Below, piece after piece: positions 1-5,093 of a stretch of DNA of 5,274 nt (position 1 is its first letter; each line of letters opens with the position of its first letter). A program made the translations under genes and the position numbers. Below the pieces are notes generated by a model. That model had not been told where the DNA came from. It worked only from the letters and a program-made list of their open reading frames with translations, and did not search any database. Source of the DNA: Spirochaetia bacterium (GTDB lineage Bacteria; Spirochaetota; Spirochaetia; Treponematales; Breznakiellaceae). The stretch lies in contig BOBG01000132.1 in NCBI GenBank assembly GCA_026002265.1, positions 1 to 5,274 on the forward strand, in the 5' to 3' direction.

Positions 1-343
1 TTCCGACTTTATATTTTACTTTCTCGGAAAAATCAGGATCATAAACCGCAGATGCTATCCGATAACACCCTTTCTTATTCCTCGATACCTGAATAAGCGT
101 CCGTTTGGGAATCTCGTAAAGTCCGCCGATAATAGAAAGTTCGGCGGCGTTTTCGACGCTTACTTTCTTCCAATTTGCCTGAATATCTTCTTTCGACTCC
201 AAAGTCTTAATGACATTTTGAAGATATGTTTCAAAAGGTTCAAAAGCTTTTCGCGCTGTTCCCATTACTGCTTCTGATACGATTTTATTTGTATCAAAAT
301 CAAGAGCGCTGCCCTTCGACAGATTCAGATAATAATGCAGCAT
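1..343 (-). CDS. Unrecognised protein coupled to the AAA+ ATPase (partial, 3' end missing)
   Basis: The reading frame is open from an ATG at 343-341 to the window edge, giving 114 N-terminal residues that begin MLHYYLNLSKGSALDF. I do not recognise a family. The visible part has no signal peptide or membrane segment. It looks like a soluble mixed helical protein, with a charged helical stretch at about residues 30-65 (many K, E and Q) followed by a more beta-like part (residues 68-110). The start is well supported: the ATG follows the TAA of the ATPase gene with no intervening base, and AAGGA at 351-355 sits 7 bases upstream, inside the end of the ATPase gene. This arrangement implies translational coupling and points to a protein made together with the ATPase, perhaps a substrate, adaptor or partner. 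That role is inference from position only. Confidence 0.75.
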   Translation of the reverse strand, partial: MLHYYLNLSKGSALDFDTNKIVSEAVMGTARKAFEPFETYLQNVIKTLESKEDIQANWKKVSVENAAELSIIGGLYEIPKRTLIQVSRNKKGCYRIASAVYDPDFSEKVKYKVG

Positions 344-1933
344 TTACTTTTCCTTGGCCTTAAGGAACGGATTCGAGTAGGTTTCCTGCCGCAGTTTCGG
401 GATATTGTCATTCTGCCATTCATCAAGCGGCTCCGGCGTTTTTGAAGATGCCGCGACTGCACGGCTTTGCGCCCATTTGCGCATTTCGCTGATGGTTTCG
501 TGCATGGTACGCGCCAAAGGGAACGTTTTTGAGATGGCGTTTAGTATATCATCGTCACGTAGGGTACGCCCCTCATCAAAGGCACGGAAAAGCGCTTCCT
601 TGACGGCTTCTTCCAGTTCAGCGCCGGAAAACCCCTTGCTTTTTTGGGCAAGCTTCGCCAAGTCAAAATCATCATCCGGCTTCCGATTTTTCTTTTGAAG
701 ATGAATCTTGATAATTTCCTTGCGCTCGTCTTCTACGGGGAGGTCCACAAAAAAGATTTCGTCCACCCGGCCCTTCCGCAGCAGTTCAGGCGGAAGCTGG
801 GAAATATCATTGGCGGTGGCCACGACAAACACTGGTTTTGTTTTTTCCTGCATCCATGTCAAAAAAGTTCCCAGAACGCGAGAGGTTGTTCCACCGTCAG
901 AACGGCCAGATGATGAGATACCGGACATGGCTTTTTCAATTTCATCAATCCAGAGAATCGACGGGGCTATCGCTTCGGCGATATTGAGCGCTCCCCGTAT
1001 ATTGCTTTCCGATTCGCCGACGATGCCGCCGAAGATTTTTCCCATGTCAAGGCGGAGCAACGGAAAATGCCACAGGTTGCCAATGGCCTTCGCGGTAAGG
1101 CTTTTCCCGGTACCGGGAATACCCAGTAGCAAAATACCCCGCGGATAGGTCAGGCCGAAGTCAGCGGCGCCCTTTTCAAAAGCCCGCCCCCTCTTGGCGA
1201 GCCAGTCTTTCAGGGTATCAAGACCACCCACATCTTTAAGCTCTTCTTTGGGATGGAAATATTCGAGGTAGCCCGATTTTTTGATGACGTTTTCTTTTTC
1301 GCGGATAACAAGCGGCACCTCCGCGCTGGTGAGTTGACCGCTTTTGATATAGGCAAGCGAGAACGCCTTCTCAGCCTCCATAATGGTAAGCCCCAGAGCC
1401 GCTTCAATCAGATCTTGCTCCGGATCATCTGGAATGGGAATTTTGAAGGATTCACAGACATTTTTGAAAATCACTTCCAAATCCTCATACGAAGGAGGGG
1501 GCAGTTCTATGATATGGACTTCTTTTTCAAGTTCTCGTGGAAGGAAGCGGAAAGGCTGAGAAAGCACCAGAGTCCGGTTTTGTTCATTGCCGCCCATTGC
1601 GGCATTCCGCAGACGCTTAATATTTTGGGGCTGGTTTTCCGTCATATCGGGGTGAAAATCCTCAAGCAAGAGGATTATATCCTTATGTTCGTCAAAGAAA
1701 GAAAAAGGCCGCTCCGGCTGTCGCGCATCCTCGTCAATCATGACCCAAGAACGGTTTTCCGTGTCCCATTTTTTGATCCCGGCTACCCGGTCCCAGAGGT
1801 ACAACTCTCGCCCAAGTTCCGAGGCAGCGTTTGCCAAATTGGCATGAATCAACAGGGTCTCGTAGCTGATAATCTGTATGATTTTGGTATTTGCCTTAAT
1901 GAGATTGATTAGTTCCTGTCCTTCCTGCGCCAT
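344..1933 (-). CDS. Ycf46-type AAA+ ATPase
   Basis: A 529-residue cytosolic ATPase. Residues about 1-165 resemble the N-terminal half of Ycf46-like proteins: a degenerate P-loop-type fold without a Walker A motif, including ISYETLLIHA (22-31), ILLLEDFHP (87-95) and IIELPPPSYEDLE (141-153). A canonical AAA+ module follows: Walker A GIPGTGKS (271-278), Walker B ILWIDE (326-331), sensor-1 asparagine N375 in VATAND, arginine-finger region LRKGRVDEIF (385-394) and sensor-2 region GFSGAEL (434-440). The C-terminal tail of about 50 residues is charged and probably flexible. All ATP-binding and hydrolysis motifs are intact, so the protein should be an active, oligomerising remodelling ATPase. Its substrate is unknown; Ycf46 homologues in chloroplasts and cyanobacteria lack a well-defined general role. 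The ATG has AAGGTGAT at 1936-1943 upstream. The family call rests on remembered motifs and is fairly secure for AAA+, moderately so for Ycf46. Confidence 0.9.
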   Translation of the reverse strand: MAQEGQELINLIKANTKIIQIISYETLLIHANLANAASELGRELYLWDRVAGIKKWDTENRSWVMIDEDARQPERPFSFFDEHKDIILLLEDFHPDMTENQPQNIKRLRNAAMGGNEQNRTLVLSQPFRFLPRELEKEVHIIELPPPSYEDLEVIFKNVCESFKIPIPDDPEQDLIEAALGLTIMEAEKAFSLAYIKSGQLTSAEVPLVIREKENVIKKSGYLEYFHPKEELKDVGGLDTLKDWLAKRGRAFEKGAADFGLTYPRGILLLGIPGTGKSLTAKAIGNLWHFPLLRLDMGKIFGGIVGESESNIRGALNIAEAIAPSILWIDEIEKAMSGISSSGRSDGGTTSRVLGTFLTWMQEKTKPVFVVATANDISQLPPELLRKGRVDEIFFVDLPVEDERKEIIKIHLQKKNRKPDDDFDLAKLAQKSKGFSGAELEEAVKEALFRAFDEGRTLRDDDILNAISKTFPLARTMHETISEMRKWAQSRAVAASSKTPEPLDEWQNDNIPKLRQETYSNPFLKAKEK

Positions 1934-1950
1934 ATATCACCTTATAATCC

Positions 1951-1980
1951 AGTATGAGATATTTTTAACAATTTTGTCAA
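1951..1980 (-). promoter_or_regulatory. Candidate sigma-70-type promoter of the ATPase operon
   Basis: Read on the minus strand, a perfect -35 TTGACA (1980-1975) is followed after 18 bases by CATACT (1956-1951), which matches TATAAT at four of six positions. Transcription would start near 1944, so the leader would be only about 10 bases and would begin at the ribosome binding site AAGGTGAT (1943-1936). That short leader is somewhat unusual. Confidence 0.5.
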
Positions 1981-2032
1981 TACGAAAAAACACATCCGCG
2001 CGAGTTTGTTTAAAATATTGTATAAAAAAATA

Positions 2033-2061
2033 TCGACAAAATAAGAATAACAGTAAATAAT
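2033..2061 (+). promoter_or_regulatory. Candidate promoter of the 161-residue orphan gene
   Basis: TCGACA (2033-2038) and AATAAT (2056-2061) each match the sigma-70 consensus at five of six positions and are 17 bases apart. The predicted start near 2068 would leave almost no leader for a TTG start at 2071. It gives a leader of about 36 bases, with a ribosome binding site, for the ATG at 2104. The surrounding AT richness raises the chance of a false match. Confidence 0.4.
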
Positions 2062-2103
2062 AATTATTACTTGATTGAATTGACAGAGGTAATAGGAAAA
2101 TTT

Positions 2104-2589
2104 ATGGAAAATATTGTATTTTCAAAAATGAATCAGAATGATTTTGAATCAATGAAAAAAATAATCTGTCTATTTAAAGAATGGAAAGATATTCAATTTA
2201 ATGATCGTCTTAATATTAAGAATAGTGATTTTGAGAATAAAATAATAGAAGATACTTTAAAAATAATAGATATATTGGGTGAAAGATATGATACAAAATT
2301 TTGGCACCCAACTAAAGAAGAATTAAATGAATATTGGAAAAAGTGGTACAAGTTGACATTTGAAGAAAAAATGATTGAAAGCAAAAGGGAAAAATCATGG
2401 GATTTTGATTCATGGATTGATGCAATAGTTAGCGCAGAAATTATTTTGTATGATTTGATTGAAGATGAAGGAAATTATAAAATATCACTTGAACAGCTTG
2501 CATGGCCATCAGGCGGTATAGAAGCAATGGAAAACTTAATAAAAATATATGATGGGGAAATAATTCAAAATGATATGATGTTTTTATAA
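2104..2589 (+). CDS. Unknown acidic protein in a cassette-like unit
   Basis: A 161-residue protein beginning MENIVFSKMNQNDFES. I do not recognise a family. It is rich in K, E, D, I and W, with no signal peptide and no convincing membrane segment, so it is probably a small soluble helical protein. Notable stretches are WHPTKEELNEYWKKWY in the middle and LAWPSGGIEAMENLIKIY near the C-terminus; the latter looks like a conserved domain end. I prefer the ATG at 2104 because AGGA (2094-2097) lies 6 bases upstream. An in-frame TTG at 2071 would add 11 residues but has no ribosome binding site. The gene is far more AT-rich than the ATPase gene beside it, has its own promoter candidate, and is followed 37 bases after its stop by an attC-like palindrome. 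It therefore looks like the cargo of a mobile cassette. Orphan cassette proteins are often toxins, antitoxins or immunity-like factors, but nothing here selects among these. Confidence 0.75.
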   Translation: MENIVFSKMNQNDFESMKKIICLFKEWKDIQFNDRLNIKNSDFENKIIEDTLKIIDILGERYDTKFWHPTKEELNEYWKKWYKLTFEEKMIESKREKSWDFDSWIDAIVSAEIILYDLIEDEGNYKISLEQLAWPSGGIEAMENLIKIYDGEIIQNDMMFL

Positions 2590-2625
2590 ATATAAAAAAT
2601 AAAATATGGAATACGGGCACACTGC

Positions 2626-2683
2626 ATACAACAGGACTGTATATGCTTCGCCGCAAAAACGTTATATACAGCCCGCGTGGTAG
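2626..2683 (+). repeat. attC-like palindromic site, first copy
   Basis: The inner arms GGACTGTATAT (2634-2644) and ATATACAGCCC (2664-2674) pair at 10 of 11 positions around a 19-base loop. Just outside them are ATACAAC (2626-2632) and GTGGTAG (2677-2683), which pair at 5 of 7 positions. They sit where an integron attC site has its inverse core (RYYYAAC) and core (GTTRRRY) boxes, but both are imperfect. The site lies 37 bases after the stop of the upstream gene, as in a gene cassette. Positions 2630-2650 are an exact 21-base match to 3379-3399. It could instead be a dispersed intergenic palindrome without integron function. Confidence 0.55.
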
Positions 2684-2696
2684 CGCAAATACAGTA

Positions 2697-2725
2697 TTGA
2701 CATAAATAAATTTATAGGATAAAAT
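2697..2725 (+). promoter_or_regulatory. Strong candidate promoter for the phosphatidyltransferase gene
   Basis: A perfect -35 TTGACA (2697-2702) is followed after 17 bases by TAAAAT (2720-2725), five of six matches to the -10 consensus. Transcription would start near 2732, just ahead of the ribosome binding site GGAGGA (2738-2743). The promoter lies inside the cassette, so the gene could be expressed wherever the cassette is inserted. Confidence 0.6.
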
Positions 2726-2749
2726 CGATTAAATATCGGAGGAATTGTA

Positions 2750-3322
2750 TTGGAAAACAAATGTATCTCTTATAAATATTTTCCCAATGTTTTATCCCTG
2801 TTCAGGGCGGTACTGGTTTTACCGTTTTTATTAATAATTCACGATATATTTGTTTATAATTGTGCTAAAAACTGGATTTTGCTGCTTGTATTTGCCGTGA
2901 TACTTATTTCCGATGTGGCTGACGGATATTTAGCAAGGAAATTAAAATGTACATCAAATATCGGAGCAAAACTGGATATTATAGCAGATACGTTATATAC
3001 CATTTCATCTTTAATGACCTTCGCGTATTTTAACATAATACCGGTATGGTTTATTTTTATTATGGTATTAAAATTAGTGGAATTTATAATAACATCAAAA
3101 ATAATAAAAAATAAACAAAAATCTAAAAATATAATATTTTTTGATAAAATCGGAAAAATATCTGTTTCAATTGTAATGTTACTGCCGGGTATCTTTGCGT
3201 TCAGGTGTATAATAATTGATTATAGAACAGTAATGAATATAATAATTTACATTATTACGGTGGCGTTAATAATATCATTTGTAAATAGGACAATGAATAT
3301 AATAAAAAATATAAAGATATAA
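2750..3322 (+). CDS. CDP-alcohol phosphatidyltransferase family membrane enzyme
   Basis: A 190-residue integral membrane protein of the family that moves a phosphatidyl group from CDP-diacylglycerol, or a phospho-alcohol from a CDP-alcohol, to make phospholipids such as phosphatidylglycerophosphate. The full family signature is present with correct spacing: D55, D58-G59, A62-R63, then eight residues to G72, then D76 and D80. These acidic residues bind the metal ions and the CDP moiety. The opening FPNVLSLFRAVLVLP is typical of PgsA-like members. Hydrophobic segments at about 12-32, 41-57, 85-113, 138-156 and 160-178 fit the usual six-helix fold, and the length is normal. The start is TTG, supported by GGAGG (2738-2742) 7 bases upstream; the ATG at 2761 is out of frame. 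The alcohol substrate cannot be read from sequence. The gene sits alone in a cassette-like unit, so it is probably an extra copy rather than the housekeeping enzyme. Confidence 0.9.
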   Translation: MENKCISYKYFPNVLSLFRAVLVLPFLLIIHDIFVYNCAKNWILLLVFAVILISDVADGYLARKLKCTSNIGAKLDIIADTLYTISSLMTFAYFNIIPVWFIFIMVLKLVEFIITSKIIKNKQKSKNIIFFDKIGKISVSIVMLLPGIFAFRCIIIDYRTVMNIIIYIITVALIISFVNRTMNIIKNIKI

Positions 3323-3341
3323 AAAAATAGCACGCCCGCCG

Positions 3342-3368
3342 CCTATGGCGTACGCTTCGTAGGGTTTT
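3342..3368 (+). terminator. Weak candidate terminator after the phosphatidyltransferase gene
   Basis: CCTA (3342-3345) can pair with TAGG (3360-3363), and inside that stem TACG-CTT-CGTA (3351-3361) forms an alternative short hairpin. Both are followed by TTTTT at 3364-3368. The stems are short and interrupted, so intrinsic termination is only a possibility. Confidence 0.25.
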
Positions 3369-3374
3369 TACTTC

Positions 3375-3417
3375 GCCTAACAGGACTGTATATGCTTCGA
3401 GCGCAGTAGCGCCCTCG
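3375..3417 (+). repeat. attC-like site, second copy, right arm missing
   Basis: GCCTAAC (3375-3381) fits the attC inverse core RYYYAAC exactly. It is followed by GGACTGTATAT (3383-3393), identical to the left arm of the first copy. Positions 3379-3399 repeat 2630-2650 exactly over 21 bases. Next comes a loop-like hairpin in which CGAGCGC (3398-3404) pairs with GCG and CTCG (3409-3411, 3414-3417). The expected right arm (ATATACAG followed by a GTTAGGC-type core) is absent. The sequence instead runs into transposase-associated DNA, so the site appears to be broken. Confidence 0.5.
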
Positions 3418-3420
3418 GAC

Positions 3421-3437
3421 TACATTTCAAAAATGTA
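3421..3437 (+). repeat. Perfect short inverted repeat at the cassette-transposon junction
   Basis: TACATTT and AAATGTA pair perfectly around CAA. With weaker pairing the stem extends outward to GGAC (3417-3420) and ACCC (3438-3441). It lies between the broken attC-like site and the transposase remnant. It could mark the left end of the insertion element or be a small terminator-like hairpin; no T-run follows. Confidence 0.4.
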
Positions 3438-3474
3438 ACCCAAATAAATATAAACTTTCCGTAAGGAGAGAAAA

Positions 3475-3906
3475 ATGTGGTTGCAGATGAAAGAGAAACA
3501 ATCATTGACATAGAAATCACGAAGTACAACAGGAAGTATGCTTGAACACGAAACCGGTAAAAGAAGTGCTGGTGGTAGCCGGTAAGGTTATAAAGTTAAG
3601 CCGGAGAAAAAGAAGCGGAATAAGCGGAAAGGGAATCGGATTTACGGTGATGAAGTAGTAGCTAGTCTCAGGCTAATCTGGGAATTTTTTTGGTGGAAGT
3701 GCGGGAAGATTTTAGCGCCGCTCATGGTGCAACACATGGCGGAGTGGCCTGTATTCGGCAGCACGGCTGAAATACGAGAAAAACTAGAGGAAATCAGTCC
3801 TGCAACAATATGCAAAAAGACAAATGGTCATGTAGATAATACTTTGCAAGACTAAGTTTAGTATCGCTTTGATGGCGAAAAACAGAAGCTCTATACTTTA
3901 GCATAG
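3475..3906 (+). pseudogene. Decayed DDE-type transposase with internal deletions
   Basis: A ribosome binding site AAGGAG (3463-3468) and ATG (3475) remain, but the frame then breaks repeatedly. Fragments read in order are: DERETIID then ITKYNRKYA (3486-3539, ended by TGA), resembling the 'TGYNRKYA' start of spirochete integrase-core transposases; LNTKPVKEVLVVAGKVIKL in a second frame (about 3541-3597); and from about 3600 to 3855 a third frame containing RIYGDEVVASLRLIWEFFWW, KCGKILAPLM and LEEISPATI, the helix-turn-helix part. After a TAA (3853-3855) and a TAG (3859-3861) the same frame gives YRFDGEKQKLYTLA (3862-3903), like the C-terminal region. The whole catalytic DDE core, normally some 200 codons between ISPATI and the QKN...YxRFDGE segment, is missing. 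The element is certainly inactive. The family match is from memory of the conserved blocks, with no search run. Confidence 0.7.
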
Positions 3907-3935
3907 ACTAGCTCACTCCTTTCAGAGGGAGGCAC

Positions 3936-3980
3936 ATGATCAATAAGATTGCACACAATGCACAATTTCTGGTAGACTAG
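3936..3980 (+). CDS. 14-codon leader reading frame ahead of the GH18 gene
   Basis: ATG at 3936 is preceded by an excellent ribosome binding site, AGAGGGAGG (3924-3932), and encodes MINKIAHNAQFLVD, ending in TAG at 3978-3980. Only four bases separate that stop from the ATG of the GH18 lipoprotein gene, which lacks a good site of its own. A ribosome finishing here could re-initiate on the lipoprotein gene, so the frame may act as a coupling leader. CTCCT (3916-3920) can pair with GGGAG (3927-3931), partly hiding the binding site. Alternatively it is a leftover from the degraded mobile element that happens to lie upstream. The peptide itself has no recognisable features. Confidence 0.4.
   Translation: MINKIAHNAQFLVD
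3949..3978 (+). promoter_or_regulatory. Weak candidate promoter next to the GH18 gene
   Basis: TTGCAC (3949-3954) and TAGACT (3973-3978) are 18 bases apart and match the consensus at about four of six positions each. Transcription would start at about the ATG of the GH18 gene and produce a leaderless message. This competes with the coupling model based on the upstream 14-codon frame. Confidence 0.2.
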
Positions 3981-3984
3981 TTCT

Positions 3985-5079
3985 ATGAAATATAATCACA
4001 GTGATATTTTTCTTTTATTTCTGATCGTCCTGTTAATTTCCTGTAAAAATACCCTGAAACAAGAGATTGTTCCGGAAATGCTTGTGGCATCTGTTATGTT
4101 AGCTGAGGCAGAGCCGGCACCGGAGGAAATCACTGAACTGGCAACCGAAGAAGAACCGGTTGAGGATGTTGCTTTAATTCCATTAAATGCAGATTTACCG
4201 GTTTTAACTTTTCCTGAAGTGTGGGGTTATGTTATTGATGGACAAGAAAATGCGTTGAAAGGAACTATGCCGGTTTCTGATGTCGGCTATTTCGGAGGAA
4301 CAGTAAGTACCTATGGAGCATTGACCGGAGTGCCGGATCGGAAAAAACTTTCGTACTTTCCGGGACGGGTGCATCTTGTGGTAACATGCAATGGTCAAGC
4401 GCTGACACATTTTAGCCTTACTGAAGGTGCAGTCCGGAATCAGTTAATCATGGATTTATTGAAGGCGGCCGGAACCTATGACGGTTTGCAGATTGATTTT
4501 GAAAATGTACCGGGACGGGATAGAGAGAGCTTTTTATCGTTTTTACGTGAATTGCGTGCCGGACTTGGTGAGAAAATGCTGACAGTGGCGCTTCCTGCCC
4601 GGACTCGGACCATTTCTGACGATATGTATCATTATCCATCGATTGCCGGAATTGTCGACCGGATTTTGGTGATGGCGTACGATGAACATTGGAGTGGCAG
4701 CGCTCCGGGTCCCATCGCGTCAATGGCGTGGTGTAAACGAGTTGCCGACTATGCGCTCGGCGTACTGGGGCCGGAAAAACTTATTATGGGACTTCCTTTT
4801 TATGGGCGTGCATGGGGTAGAAGTCCAAACAGCGCTTATACTTATTCTGGAATCGAGCGGATAAAAGCAGAAAACAATGTCACAGAAATTCAGCGGGAAA
4901 ATGGGATTCCCATGTTTTCCTTTACCATGTCAGTCACAGTAACTGCTTATTACGAAGATAGTTATTCTCTTATCGCCCGCATGCAAATGTATCAAGAACA
5001 GGGAATTCAAGGAATTGGTTTCTGGAGAATTGGGCAAGAGGACTCGCGCTTTTGGCAAAAACTTTCTTTGAAAAAATAG
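3985..5079 (+). CDS. Glycoside hydrolase family 18 lipoprotein
   Basis: A 364-residue lipoprotein. Residues 1-19 form a signal peptide with a hydrophobic core and the lipobox LISC, so signal peptidase II should cleave before C20 and leave a lipid-anchored envelope protein. An acidic, proline-containing linker (about 41-63) joins the anchor to a TIM-barrel GH18 domain (about 74-360). Catalytic landmarks are YDGLQIDFENV (165-175), with D166, D171 and proton donor E173; MAYDEHW (230-236), with the substrate-contacting Y232 and D233; GLPFYGRAW (269-277); and GFWRIGQED (345-353). This pattern resembles the YaaH/SleL type of GH18 proteins, which act on N-acetylglucosamine linkages in peptidoglycan or chitin-like glycans. 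A role in cell-wall turnover or glycan scavenging is inference. Position 169 is Q where classical chitinases have D and YaaH-type enzymes often have N. The ATG start fits the signal peptide but lacks an obvious ribosome binding site. Confidence 0.92.
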   Translation: MKYNHSDIFLLFLIVLLISCKNTLKQEIVPEMLVASVMLAEAEPAPEEITELATEEEPVEDVALIPLNADLPVLTFPEVWGYVIDGQENALKGTMPVSDVGYFGGTVSTYGALTGVPDRKKLSYFPGRVHLVVTCNGQALTHFSLTEGAVRNQLIMDLLKAAGTYDGLQIDFENVPGRDRESFLSFLRELRAGLGEKMLTVALPARTRTISDDMYHYPSIAGIVDRILVMAYDEHWSGSAPGPIASMAWCKRVADYALGVLGPEKLIMGLPFYGRAWGRSPNSAYTYSGIERIKAENNVTEIQRENGIPMFSFTMSVTVTAYYEDSYSLIARMQMYQEQGIQGIGFWRIGQEDSRFWQKLSLKK

Positions 5080-5093
5080 CATAGTTATGCAAA

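Larger units (their letters stand above)
2678..3417 (+). mobile_element. Probable integron-type gene cassette with one ORF
   Basis: This unit runs from the core box of the first attC-like site to the surviving part of the second. It holds one gene in the same orientation, preceded by a promoter and followed after 52 bases by the next attC-like site. Size (about 750 bases), single-gene content and direction all fit an integron cassette. The AT-rich composition, unlike that of the flanking ATPase and GH18 genes, supports acquisition. No integrase gene or attI site is visible, so this may belong to a larger array or to an integrase-less cluster. The right boundary is uncertain because the second site is incomplete. 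Confidence 0.5.
3904..3980 (+). repeat. 8-base direct repeat TAGACTAG flanking 61 bases
   Basis: TAGACTAG occurs at 3904-3911 and 3973-3980, bracketing the ribosome binding site and most of the short reading frame ahead of the GH18 gene. The first copy overlaps the last stop of the transposase remnant. It could be a target-site duplication or a deletion scar, but an 8-base match this close can also be chance. Confidence 0.3.

Noticed and set aside
1253..1912. Long plus-strand open frame opposite the ATPase gene
   Set aside because: It is antisense to a gene with a complete set of AAA+ motifs, its protein has no recognisable features, and it has no convincing start signal.
1986..2014. CCGCGCGAGTTTGTTTAAA as the end of an upstream attC or attI site bounding the first cassette
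   Set aside because: It has a GC-rich patch followed by GTT, but no paired left arm and no GTTRRRY match, so it was not called.
2071..2103. An upstream TTG start that would lengthen the orphan protein by 11 residues
   Set aside because: It has no ribosome binding site and lies about 3 bases from the predicted transcription start, while the ATG at 2104 has AGGA 6 bases upstream.
3991..3996. Perfect TATAAT hexamer inside the start of the GH18 gene
   Set aside because: There is no -35 match at a workable distance, and it lies inside the codons of a signal peptide that clearly needs the ATG at 3985.
5079..5090. Palindrome GCATAGTTATGC after the GH18 stop as a terminator
   Set aside because: The loop would be two bases, the stem is five pairs and AT-rich, and no T-run follows directly.
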